Source: Xylanimicrobium pachnodae JCM 13526 = NBRC 107786 (GTDB taxonomy: Bacteria; Actinomycetota; Actinomycetes; Actinomycetales; Cellulomonadaceae). Taken from it: a DNA stretch of 64,000 nt. The position numbers and the translations under genes are program-made. The stretch is taken from the NCBI GenBank assembly GCA_001592145.1, contig BCWJ01000002.1:62001-126000 (forward strand). The letters are read 5' to 3'. Numbering within the stretch: the first letter of the stretch is position 1; each line of letters starts with the position of its first letter. Under the pieces are notes generated by a model, which did not search any database, was not told the DNA's origin, and worked only from the letters and a program-made list of their open reading frames with translations. Below, one piece after another: positions 42,549 to 51,058 of this stretch.

Positions 42549-44081
42549 TCACGTGCCGGGGACGAAACCCTGGGCCATCGCTTCGGCACCGGCGCCGAAC
42601 CGCATGGAGTGGGTCTGGTCGAGGTTGATGTGCACGGCCTGCTGGTCGGTGTAGAAGTCGATCGACCGGTAGCCGCCCTCGTGCCCCAGGCCGGAGGCCT
42701 TGACCCCGCCGAACGGCGTACGCAGGTCGCGCACGTTGTTGGAGTTGAGCCACACCATGCCCGCGTCGATGCCGTTCGCGACGTTGTGGGCCCGGCGCAG
42801 GTCGGAGGTGTACACGTAGGCCGCCAGGCCGTACCTGGTGGCGTTGGCCAGGGCCAGCGCCTCGGCGTCGTCGTCGAACGGGGTGATCACGGCGACGGGC
42901 CCGAAGATCTCCTCCTGGAAGATGCGGGCGTTCGCGGGCACGTCGGCGAACACGGTGGGGGCCACGAAGTTGCCCGTGGGGAACGCCTCGGGGCGCCCGC
43001 CGCCGGCGACCAGGCGCCCCTCCGACGCGCCGAGCTCGATGTAGCGCATGACCTTGGCGAAGTGCTCCGGGTGGACGAGCGCCGCGACCTCCGTGGCCGG
43101 GTCGCTCGGCAGGCCCACCACGATGCTGCGGGCGCGCTGCGCGTACCGCTCCACGAAGTCGTCGTAGATCGAGCGCTGCACCAGCACCCGTGAGCCGGCG
43201 GTGCACCGCTCGCCGTTGAGGGAGAAGACGCCGAACACGGTGGCGTCGAGCGCGGCGTCCAGGTCGGCGTCGTCGAACACGATCGCCGGGGACTTGCCGC
43301 CCAGCTCCATGGAGAGCGACTTGAGGTGCGGGGCCGCGTTCGCGAAGATGACCTGCCCGGTGCGGGACTCGCCGGTGAACGAGAGCATGGGGACGTGCGC
43401 GTGCTTGACCAGGGCGTCGCCCGCCTGCTCGCCCAGCCCGTTGACCACGTTGACCACGCCGCGCGGGACACCCGCCTCCGCGAAGACCGCCCCCCACAGG
43501 GAGGCCGTCAGCGGCGTGAACTCGGCCGGCTTGAGCACCACCGTGTTGCCCGTGGCCAGCGCCGGGGCGAGCTTCCACGACTCCTGCATGAAGGGCGTGT
43601 TCCACGGCGTGATGAGCCCGGCGACGCCTCGGGGCTTGCGGTTGACGTAGTTGAGCTGGCGGCCCGGCACCTTGAAGGCGTCGTCGACCTGCGCCACGAC
43701 CAGGTCGGCGAAGAACCGGAAGTTCTCCGCGGCCCGCCGCGCCTGGCCCTGGGCCTGGGTGATGGGCAGGCCCGCGTCGAAGCTCTCGAGCGCCGCGACC
43801 TCGTCGGCGCGCGCCTCGACCAGGTCCGCCACGGCGTGCAGGATGCGGGAACGCTGACGCGGCTGGAGCCGCGGCCACGGACCGTCGTCGAACGCGTGCC
43901 TCGCCGCGGCGACGGCGAGGTCGATGTCGGCCTGCGTGCCGGCCGCGGCACTCGCGTAGACCTCGTTGGTGGCCGGGTCGAGCACGTCGAACGCGTCGCC
44001 GTCGACGCTGTCCACATAGCTGCCGTCGATGTAGTGCTGGATCCGGCTCGGCAGGCCGGGCGGGCGCTGGGCGATGGTCAT
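42549..44081 (-). CDS. hpaE: 5-carboxymethyl-2-hydroxymuconate semialdehyde dehydrogenase
   Basis: An NAD-dependent aldehyde dehydrogenase of 510 residues. Cofactor/active-site motifs are GLITPWNTPFMQESWKLAPA, VVLKPAEFTPLTA, SFTGESRTGQ, general base Glu in SMELGGKSP and nucleophile Cys in LNGERCTAGSRV (about residue 293). SNNVRDLRTPFGGVKASGLG is characteristic of the HpaE subfamily. It oxidises the semialdehyde from HpaD. GGAGGAGT precedes the ATG, which overlaps the stop of the RraA-like gene (ATGA). Confidence 0.93.
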   Translation of the reverse strand: MTIAQRPPGLPSRIQHYIDGSYVDSVDGDAFDVLDPATNEVYASAAAGTQADIDLAVAAARHAFDDGPWPRLQPRQRSRILHAVADLVEARADEVAALESFDAGLPITQAQGQARRAAENFRFFADLVVAQVDDAFKVPGRQLNYVNRKPRGVAGLITPWNTPFMQESWKLAPALATGNTVVLKPAEFTPLTASLWGAVFAEAGVPRGVVNVVNGLGEQAGDALVKHAHVPMLSFTGESRTGQVIFANAAPHLKSLSMELGGKSPAIVFDDADLDAALDATVFGVFSLNGERCTAGSRVLVQRSIYDDFVERYAQRARSIVVGLPSDPATEVAALVHPEHFAKVMRYIELGASEGRLVAGGGRPEAFPTGNFVAPTVFADVPANARIFQEEIFGPVAVITPFDDDAEALALANATRYGLAAYVYTSDLRRAHNVANGIDAGMVWLNSNNVRDLRTPFGGVKASGLGHEGGYRSIDFYTDQQAVHINLDQTHSMRFGAGAEAMAQGFVPGT

Positions 44082-44857
44082 GAGGACTCCTCCTCGGTGC
44101 GAGCGGGTCGGTGGTCGTCGCGCGCGGCGTACCGCGCCTGCCAGGTGGCGTCCGGGGGGAACAGGCCGTCGAGCGCGTAGCCCGCCGCGACCTGGGCGGC
44201 CACCCAGGCGTCCTGCTCCTCCTGGGCCAGGGCCGCGTCGGCGACCTCCTGGGCGATCGCGGGCGGGATGACGATCACGCCGTCGGCGTCGCCCACGATG
44301 ATCTCGCCGGGCAGCACGGTCGCTCCCCCGCAGCAGACGGCGACGTCGACGTCCCAGGGCACGTGCCGCCGCCCGAGGACGGAGGGGTGCGCGCCCCGAC
44401 TGAAGACGGGCAGGCCCGTGGCGACCACGGCCTCGTGGTCGCGGACGGCTCCGTCGGTGACCACGCCCTCGACACCGTTGGCCCGGGCGCGCAGCGCGAG
44501 GATGTCGCCGAGCGTGCCCGCGTCGGCCACGCCGCGCGCCTCGATCACGATCACCTGCCCGGGCCCGGCGGCGTCGAAGCAGCGCTTCTGGGCGTTGTAC
44601 CCGCCCCCGCGGGCGGCGAACAGGTCCTCGCGATACGGCACGAGCCGCAGGGTGGTGGCGACGCCCACGATCGTGTGCTCCGGGCGGGCGGGGCGGGGGC
44701 CGTCGACGAACACGCCCACCAGACCACGCCGGCGCAGCTCGGCGGACAGCGCTGCGACCGGGACGCGGCGCAGCGTGGCCAGCAGCTCGGGGGTCAGCGC
44801 TGTGGCCGCGGCGGGCACCTCGGCAGCAGCCGGGAGGGGCGCGGTCGGCTCGGTCAC
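44078..44857 (-). CDS. RraA-like protein (HMG/CHA aldolase/decarboxylase family) heading the hpa operon
   Basis: A 259-residue member of the RraA/demethylmenaquinone methyltransferase-like fold: TLRRVPVAALSAELRRRGL, RPEHTIVGVATTLR, VIVIEARGVADAGTLGDILA, GVVTDGAVRDHEAVVATGLP, VLPGEIIVGDADGVIVIPP. The D-x20-R-D type motif of 4-hydroxy-4-methyl-2-oxoglutarate aldolases, which also decarboxylate oxaloacetate, is present as EARGVADAG ... TDGAVRD. It is first in the operon and ATGA-coupled to hpaE. Because no HpaG was found, it is a candidate 5-oxopent-3-ene-1,2,5-tricarboxylate decarboxylase. The GTG start has AAGGAG upstream. Confidence 0.8.
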   Translation of the reverse strand: MTEPTAPLPAAAEVPAAATALTPELLATLRRVPVAALSAELRRRGLVGVFVDGPRPARPEHTIVGVATTLRLVPYREDLFAARGGGYNAQKRCFDAAGPGQVIVIEARGVADAGTLGDILALRARANGVEGVVTDGAVRDHEAVVATGLPVFSRGAHPSVLGRRHVPWDVDVAVCCGGATVLPGEIIVGDADGVIVIPPAIAQEVADAALAQEEQDAWVAAQVAAGYALDGLFPPDATWQARYAARDDHRPARTEEESS

Positions 44858-44945
44858 TCGGGACTCCTTCGTCCGTCGGTGGGCCCGTCCGGTGGGCACA
44901 CTGGGTGGTGGGCCGTTGCCGGAGGGCTGGCGTCGTTGCTCCCGA

Positions 44946-44957
44946 ATCGTATACGGT
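44946..44957. promoter_or_regulatory. Palindromic operator candidate between hpa operon and semialdehyde dehydrogenase
   Basis: ATCGTATACGGT is a near-perfect palindrome (one mismatch from ATCGTATACGAT) 89 bp upstream of the RraA-like gene and 83 bp upstream of the divergent dehydrogenase gene. It resembles ATCATATATGAT at 36621-36632 in position and sequence. Confidence 0.6.
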
Positions 44958-45039
44958 TTCATCCGGGCGTGGGCACCGAAGCCGACGCGGCGTCGCCCCA
45001 CCTCGCCACCGCCTGTCGTTCCACCGAGGAGGTCCACGC

Positions 45040-46509
45040 ATGACCACCGCAGCAGAACACGCGCTGCTCGCGTCCGTCGAGAAGGCGCTGCTCATCGACG
45101 GCACGTGGCGGCCCGCCACCACCGGCGCCACCTTCGACGTCCTCGACCCTGCGACCGGGGCCACCCTCGCGACGATCGCCGACGCCGCCCCCGAGGACGG
45201 GATCGCGGCGCTCGACGCGGCGGTCGCCGCACAGGACGCCTGGGCCGCGACCCCGGCACGCACCCGCGCGGAGATCCTGCGCCGCGCGTTCGACCTGCTC
45301 CAGGAGCGGCGGGCCGACTTCGCGCTCCTCATGACACTCGAGATGGGCAAGCCGTACGCGGAGTCGCTCGGCGAGGTGACGTACGGGGCCGAGTTCCTGC
45401 GCTGGTTCGCCGAGGAGGCGCCGCGCATCACGGGCCGCTACGGGCCCAACCCCGAGGGCACGGGGCGCATGATCGTCACCCAGCACCCCGTGGGCCCCTG
45501 CTACCTGATCACGCCCTGGAACTTTCCCCTGGCCATGGCCACGCGCAAGATCGCGCCCGCCCTGGCCGCCGGGTGCACCGTGGTGGTCAAGCCCGCCCAC
45601 CAGACACCGCTGACCACCCTCGCCTTCGCCCAGGTGCTCATCGAGGCCGGACTGCCCGCAGGCGTCGTCAACGTCGTCACGACGACGTCGTCATCGAGCG
45701 TGTCCGCGCCGATCATCGCCGACCCCCGCCTGCGCAAGCTCAGCTTCACCGGCTCGACGCCCGTGGGCGTGGCCCTCCTGAAGCAGGCCGCGCCCGGCGT
45801 CCTGCGCACCTCCATGGAGCTCGGGGGCAACGCCCCGTTCGTCGTGTTCGACGACGCCGACCTCGACAGGGCCGTGGAGGGTGCCCTGGTCGCGAAATTC
45901 CGCAACATCGGCCAGGCATGCACCGCCGCCAACCGGTTCGTCGTGCACACCGACGTCGCCGGCGAGTTCGCGGCGCGCGTCACCGAGCGCGTGCGCGCCA
46001 TGCGCATCGGCCGCGGCACCGACGACGGCGTGGCGATCGGCCCGCTCATCGACCAGGCCGCCGTCACCAAGGCCGACGCGCTGGTGCGGGACGCGGTGGC
46101 CCGCGGCGCCCATATCGCCACCGGCGGCGAGCCGATCGACGGGCCGGGCACGTTCTACCAGCCCACCGTGCTGACCGGCGTCGACCGCACCGCGGACCTC
46201 TGGCGCGAGGAGATCTTCGGGCCCGTCCTGGCCATCACCACGTTCGACACCGAGGACGACGCCGTGCGGCTCGCCAACGACACCGAGTACGGGCTGGTCT
46301 CCTACGTGTACACGCAGGACCTCGCGCGCGGTCAGCGCATGGTCGAGCGGCTCGCCACCGGGATGATGGGCCTCAACGTGGGCGTCGTGTCGAACGCGGC
46401 CGCCCCGTTCGGCGGCTGGAAGCAGTCGGGCCTGGGGCGCGAGGGCGGCGTCGAGGGCATCCACGAGTACCTGCAGACCAAGTACACGCTCACCGCAGAC
46501 CCGTTCTGA
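45040..46509 (+). CDS. gabD: NAD(P)-dependent succinate-semialdehyde dehydrogenase
   Basis: A 489-residue aldehyde dehydrogenase of the GabD/SSADH kind. Motifs: LITPWNFPLAMATRKIAPAL, KLSFTGSTPVGVALLKQA, SMELGGNAPFVVFDDADLD with the general base, nucleophile Cys in NIGQACTAANRF, and GLNVGVVSNAAAPFGGWKQS typical of succinate-semialdehyde dehydrogenases. GAGGAGGT precedes the ATG. It takes succinate semialdehyde from HpaI to succinate for the TCA cycle. It is divergent from the hpa operon, sharing the promoter region, and ends 10 bp from a convergent ABC gene. Confidence 0.93.
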   Translation: MTTAAEHALLASVEKALLIDGTWRPATTGATFDVLDPATGATLATIADAAPEDGIAALDAAVAAQDAWAATPARTRAEILRRAFDLLQERRADFALLMTLEMGKPYAESLGEVTYGAEFLRWFAEEAPRITGRYGPNPEGTGRMIVTQHPVGPCYLITPWNFPLAMATRKIAPALAAGCTVVVKPAHQTPLTTLAFAQVLIEAGLPAGVVNVVTTTSSSSVSAPIIADPRLRKLSFTGSTPVGVALLKQAAPGVLRTSMELGGNAPFVVFDDADLDRAVEGALVAKFRNIGQACTAANRFVVHTDVAGEFAARVTERVRAMRIGRGTDDGVAIGPLIDQAAVTKADALVRDAVARGAHIATGGEPIDGPGTFYQPTVLTGVDRTADLWREEIFGPVLAITTFDTEDDAVRLANDTEYGLVSYVYTQDLARGQRMVERLATGMMGLNVGVVSNAAAPFGGWKQSGLGREGGVEGIHEYLQTKYTLTADPF

Positions 46510-46519
46510 CGGCACCCCG

Positions 46520-48313
46520 TCAGTCGGTCACTTCCCGGCGGCCCGCGCTCCACGCGGACCACAAGCGGTGGTAGGTCCCACCGCGGGCGAGCAGCTCGGC
46601 GTGGGTCCCGCGCTCCACGACCCGCCCGGCGTCCATGACCAGGATGGCGTCCGCGCGCGACGCCTGGTCGAGGCGGTGCGCCACCACCAGGGCGGTGCGC
46701 CCCAAGGTCACCTCCTCGGCGGCGTCCTCCAGGGCGCCCGCCCCGGCGGAGCCCGCCTCCGCGGTCGCCTCGTCCATGATGACGACGGCGGGGTCGAGCA
46801 GCAGCACCCGGGCCAGGGCGAGCTGCTGCGCGGCGACGGGGTCGAGCTGGGCGCCGCGGGCGCCGACCACCGTGTCCAGGCCGTGCGGGAGCCGGTCGAA
46901 CCAGGCGCGGGCGCGTACCCGGTCGAGCGCGGCCAGCAGCTCGGCGTCGTCGGCGCCGGGCTTGGCGAGCGTCAGGTCCTGGCGCAGCGTGCCGGAGAAC
47001 ACGTGCACCTCCTGGCTCACCATGGCCAGGCGCGCGATGCGGTCGCGATCGGACAGCGCGGAGACGGGGTACCCGTCCACGAGCACCTGGCCGGCGTCGG
47101 GCACGCGCAGCCCGGCGACGAGGGCCGCGACGGTCGTCTTGCCGGCACCGGAGGCGCCCACCAGGGCGACCGTGCGGCCGGGCTCGATGACCAGCTCGAC
47201 GTCGCGCACGGCCCAGCCGCCGCCGTAGCTGAAGCTCACGTCGCGCAGCTCGACGCGGCCCACGGGGTCGCCGACGCCGCTGTCCGGCACGGGCGCGGGC
47301 GGGTCGGCCACGACGCCGACGATGCGGGCGAGGGAGGCGTACCCGGACTGGACGACGTCGAGCACGCGCATGAACATGTTCAGCGGGCCCCGCAACCGGA
47401 TGATCATGAGCACCGCGCCGGTCACGGCTCCGACCGTGAGCGCGCCCGTGGCCACCAGGCGGTAGCCGACCGCCAGGGCGATGGTCAGCATGAGCAGCTC
47501 GGCGCCGAGCATCCACGAGTTGAGCACCAGCATGGTGGTGCGGGCCCGGATGCCCTTGCGGACCACACCCCACGACGCGTTCGCGATCCGGGTGTGCATG
47601 CGGTCCTCCATCGCGAAGGCCCGCACCGTGGCTCGCCCACGGATGGCCTCCAGCACGCGGCGGGCGCGCTCGGCCATGGCGGCACGCTCGGCGGCGTATC
47701 GCGCCGGCGCCTTGCCGAGGTAGAGGCGCGCTGCGACGTAGTACACCGGGCCGACGACGACGGGGATCACCAGGAACCGCCAGTCCAGCGTGAACAGGGC
47801 GACGACGGTGGCCACGATCGTGAAGAGCGAGGTGGACAGCGTGGGCACCGTCTCCGTGACGGCGGCGGACAGCTCGGCGACGTCGTCGGTGGAGCGGCTG
47901 ACCAGGTCGCCCGTGCCGGCGTCCTCGACGCGGTGGGTGGGCAGCTCCAGGGCGGTGCCGACCATGTCCTCGCGCAAGGTGGCGATGACCCGTTCGGACA
48001 GCCGCGCGACCAGATAGAAGCCCGTGGCGCTCAGGGCCGCGCCGGTGACCGCGGCACCGAGCAGCTCGGCACCGATGAGCCACAGCGACCGCGTCGACGC
48101 ACCCGAGACCACGTCGACGATCTGGCCCATGAGCCGGGGTACGAGCACGGCGGCGTACGCACCCGCGCCGAGCAGCACCAGCGCGAGCACGAACCACCAG
48201 GTGGCGTGCCGGACGGTGCGCACCTGGCTGGCCACCTCGCGGCGCACCTGGCCGAAGGTGGCCAGCGGGAAGCGCAGTGCGGCGTCGGCGCCCGCGGGGG
48301 CGGGTGCGGTCAT
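46520..48313 (-). CDS. ABC exporter half-transporter with degenerate signature motif
   Basis: A 597-residue type IV exporter half with six membrane helices (about 40-310) and a nucleotide-binding domain. Walker A VGASGAGKTTVAALV, Walker B VVIMDEATAEAG and H-loop VVAHRLDQ are intact, but the signature LSGGQ is replaced by AQLDPVAAQQLALAR, so its half of the opposing ATP site is degenerate. The start overlaps the stop of the partner gene (ATGA). Together the two halves form one complete ATP site: this Walker A/B with the partner's LSGGQ. Substrate unknown; the genes follow an MccF-like carboxypeptidase. Confidence 0.9.
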   Translation of the reverse strand: MTAPAPAGADAALRFPLATFGQVRREVASQVRTVRHATWWFVLALVLLGAGAYAAVLVPRLMGQIVDVVSGASTRSLWLIGAELLGAAVTGAALSATGFYLVARLSERVIATLREDMVGTALELPTHRVEDAGTGDLVSRSTDDVAELSAAVTETVPTLSTSLFTIVATVVALFTLDWRFLVIPVVVGPVYYVAARLYLGKAPARYAAERAAMAERARRVLEAIRGRATVRAFAMEDRMHTRIANASWGVVRKGIRARTTMLVLNSWMLGAELLMLTIALAVGYRLVATGALTVGAVTGAVLMIIRLRGPLNMFMRVLDVVQSGYASLARIVGVVADPPAPVPDSGVGDPVGRVELRDVSFSYGGGWAVRDVELVIEPGRTVALVGASGAGKTTVAALVAGLRVPDAGQVLVDGYPVSALSDRDRIARLAMVSQEVHVFSGTLRQDLTLAKPGADDAELLAALDRVRARAWFDRLPHGLDTVVGARGAQLDPVAAQQLALARVLLLDPAVVIMDEATAEAGSAGAGALEDAAEEVTLGRTALVVAHRLDQASRADAILVMDAGRVVERGTHAELLARGGTYHRLWSAWSAGRREVTD

Positions 48314-49935
48314 CGGACGCCCTCCCCCAGGTACCGCTCCGCCGTCGCGCGCAGCTCCGTGGCCGGGACGTGGTGCGCGGCGACGGCGTTCCACGCCGGG
48401 GCCTCGCTGAGCACGATGGTGACCATGCCCGCGCGGTGCCGCGACACGCGCTCGGCGATGTTCTGCTCGGTGACGGAGTCCACGGCCGTCGTGGGGTCCT
48501 GCAGCACCAGGACGCGCGGGGCGAACGCGACGGCACGGGCCAGGGCGACCCGCTGGCGCTGGCCGCCCGACAGCATCGACCCGCCCTCCCCCACGCGCTT
48601 GTCCCCGCCCTCGGGGATGTCCTCGCAGCACGCGACGTGCAGCGCCTGGTCGGCCACGGCGCGGTCGGGGTAGACGTTGTCGGCCACGGAGCCGTCGAAC
48701 AGGTCGGCCGCGTGCGGGGCGACGACGACGGTGCTGCGCGGCAGGGACTCCAGCAGGTCGATGAGCGCGTCGTCGGTGCCGCGCACCACGGTCAGCCCGG
48801 CGGGCAGCGCGGCGACGAGGCTCGCGGTGCGCGCCGCGTCCGCCTCGTCGGCGCGCTCGAACCCGGCCCCGAGCACCTCGCGGATGCGCCGCCCGGAGGC
48901 CTCGGCCGACGCCCAGCGGGAGGCGAGGTTGCGCCCGAACATGGTCATGGGGGTGATGAGGAACTGCGTGAGCCCGACGACGGTGATGAGCTCGCCGATG
49001 CTCAGGTGCCCGCCCAGCGCGAGCGCCCCGGACGTGATGCCGAGCGCGGACACGAGGATCGCCCCGGCCGCCTCGGTGGCGCCGTTGAGCCGCGCCTCGG
49101 CGGCGTTGGCGTGCACGGTGCGGCCGTAGGCGACGCCTGAGACCTCGGCGTAGCGGCCGCGCACCGTGACGATCGCGCCCAGGCCCTTGAGGATGCGCAG
49201 CCCCTGCACGACGTCGGCGGCGGTCGCGGCGGCCTGCGCGATCGCCTGCTGACGGGCGATCGACCGGGCCTGGAGCGGACGGGCCACCCGCAGCGCCACG
49301 ACGACCAGCAGCGGCCCGCCCACCAGGATGGCCAGGCTCAGCCACGGACTGATCGTGAACATCATGATCGCGCCGTACGTGATCGACGCCGCCTCCGCGA
49401 CGGGCATGACGGTCATCATCACGATCTCGCCCACCCGCGTGGTGTCCGACGACGCGATCGACAGCAGGCCGCCCGCCGTGCGCTCGGAGCCGGCGAAGCC
49501 GCGCGGGTCCGCGATGCGGTCCGTGACCATGGTGCGCAGGTCGTGGCTCACGAGCTGCTGGCTGCGGATCAGGAAGAACCGCGCCACCCAGTTCACGCCC
49601 ACCGCGACCGTGAACAGGCCGGCCAGCACGAGCATCCAGAAGCCCAGGCGGTCGGCCGACGACGTCGCGATCGCCTCGTCCACCGCCCGCCCCACCACCA
49701 CGGGCGTCAGGCCGTTGCACAGGAACGCGGCCGCCATGCCGATCGAGGCGACGAAGCTCCACGGCCGCTGCGAGAGGGCGACCTTGAGCGTCCACCGCTT
49801 CGCGTCCTGCGCGGGCATCCGCGACGGCCGTCCGCCCGGGCCGGGGAGCGCTCTGTAGTCGACGCCGCTCCCCTCGCCGCTCCCCTCGGCATTCCCCGTG
49901 GCGGGAGCAGGTGGGACGTGCGGCACGGACGGCAA
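48310..49935 (-). CDS. ABC exporter half-transporter lacking Walker A
   Basis: A 541-residue exporter half with six membrane helices (about 60-330) and a short nucleotide-binding domain. The signature SMLSGGQRQRVALARAVAF is canonical, but Walker A is missing altogether (the region around AALPAGLTVVRGTDDALIDL has no G-x4-GKT), Walker B reads VLVLQDPTTAVDS (Asp replaced by Gln, Glu by Asp) and the H-loop is SEAPAWN instead of AHR. It therefore cannot bind ATP normally and acts as the regulatory partner of the downstream gene. The N-terminus is low-complexity and the TTG start (49935) is uncertain. Confidence 0.88.
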   Translation of the reverse strand: MPSVPHVPPAPATGNAEGSGEGSGVDYRALPGPGGRPSRMPAQDAKRWTLKVALSQRPWSFVASIGMAAAFLCNGLTPVVVGRAVDEAIATSSADRLGFWMLVLAGLFTVAVGVNWVARFFLIRSQQLVSHDLRTMVTDRIADPRGFAGSERTAGGLLSIASSDTTRVGEIVMMTVMPVAEAASITYGAIMMFTISPWLSLAILVGGPLLVVVALRVARPLQARSIARQQAIAQAAATAADVVQGLRILKGLGAIVTVRGRYAEVSGVAYGRTVHANAAEARLNGATEAAGAILVSALGITSGALALGGHLSIGELITVVGLTQFLITPMTMFGRNLASRWASAEASGRRIREVLGAGFERADEADAARTASLVAALPAGLTVVRGTDDALIDLLESLPRSTVVVAPHAADLFDGSVADNVYPDRAVADQALHVACCEDIPEGGDKRVGEGGSMLSGGQRQRVALARAVAFAPRVLVLQDPTTAVDSVTEQNIAERVSRHRAGMVTIVLSEAPAWNAVAAHHVPATELRATAERYLGEGVR

Positions 49936-49998
49936 CGCTACACGGGCGGCCCGGGTGCGGTGGCCGGTGACCGGCTGCGGAGACGTGCCGCCTCGGCC

Positions 49999-51009
49999 CT
50001 ACCGCAGCTCCTGGACGATCTGGCGGGTCCCGGCGTCGCACGTCACGGTCGCGAGCGCCCCGTTGACCAGGGGAAGGTGCGGCGGGACGTGCCCGATCTC
50101 CAGGTCGAAGACGATGGGTAGGGCCAGGCGGCCCAGGGCGTCGAGCACCGCCTGCTCCTGGGTCATCGCGGGGTGGTCGGGAGCGCTCGTGCGCCCCACC
50201 AGGATCGCCGTCGCGTCCTCGAACCACCCGGCGAGCCGCAGCGCGTGGAGGTTCGCGCAGATCGCGGCCGCGTTGGCCTCGCAGGCCTCCAGGTAGACGA
50301 TCAGGCCCTCGTCCGCATGCCGGCGACCGAACGCGGCCACGTCCCCGTACGCCGTCCCCGCCAGGTTGGCGATCGTCTCGATGCACCCGCCGATCAGACG
50401 GCCGCAGACCGCGAGCGAGTCGGCACCGTGCAGGCGCCAGCTCCCCGTGCCGACCTCCCGCCACCGGACCGCCGCGGCGTCCTCCGCCAGCGGCACCCAG
50501 GCGGCCACCTGGCCGCTGTCCCGCTGCACGTGCGGACCGGCCCCCGAGGCGATCTCGGTCCACCGCAGCAGGCCCGCCGGGGGCTCGTACGGGGTGTCGG
50601 CCAGGTTGTCGCCGTGCATCGTCGCCCAGCCGAGCCTGGTGGTGACCGGCACCAGGAGCGTCGAGATGTCCGAGAACCCGACGAGCCACGTGGGATCGGC
50701 CTGGGCCAGCGCGTCCCAGTCGAGCAGGTCCACCACGTCGATGCCGGTGTCCCCGCCCCACGGTGGCACGACACACCGGACCTCGGGGTCGCACAGCATC
50801 GCGGTGAGCTCGGCCGCACGCCGGTCCGCCGGTCCCGCGGTCAGGCCGGACCCGTCCATGCACTCGCCGACCACCACCTCGTACCCCGCGCGGCGCAGCC
50901 AGTCCACGCAGAACGCCACCCGCCGGGCGCCCGGGCCCTCGACACCGGAGGACGGCGAGGTCACCGCGATCGTGTCGCCGGGACGCAGCGGAGCGGGAAA
51001 GCGGAGCAT
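49999..51009 (-). CDS. S66-family serine carboxypeptidase, MccF/LdcA-like
   Basis: A 336-residue peptidase S66 protein. The catalytic Ser is in GFSDISTLL, Glu in VYLEACEANAA and His in EIGHVPPHLPLVNG; FPAPLRPGDTIAVTSPSSG is the family start and ATMHGDNLADTPYEPP the loop near the active site. It is longer than LD-carboxypeptidase LdcA (about 300) and closer to MccF, which inactivates the peptide-nucleotide antibiotic microcin C. It lies 49 bp downstream of a dehydrogenase gene and 63 bp upstream of the ABC exporter pair, so a self-protection or resistance role is possible; a peptidoglycan-recycling role cannot be excluded. Confidence 0.85.
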   Translation of the reverse strand: MLRFPAPLRPGDTIAVTSPSSGVEGPGARRVAFCVDWLRRAGYEVVVGECMDGSGLTAGPADRRAAELTAMLCDPEVRCVVPPWGGDTGIDVVDLLDWDALAQADPTWLVGFSDISTLLVPVTTRLGWATMHGDNLADTPYEPPAGLLRWTEIASGAGPHVQRDSGQVAAWVPLAEDAAAVRWREVGTGSWRLHGADSLAVCGRLIGGCIETIANLAGTAYGDVAAFGRRHADEGLIVYLEACEANAAAICANLHALRLAGWFEDATAILVGRTSAPDHPAMTQEQAVLDALGRLALPIVFDLEIGHVPPHLPLVNGALATVTCDAGTRQIVQELR

Positions 51010-51058
51010 GGCGCGATCCTGCCAGGTCACGGGCCGATGCTCCTCCGCGTGAGCTGCG

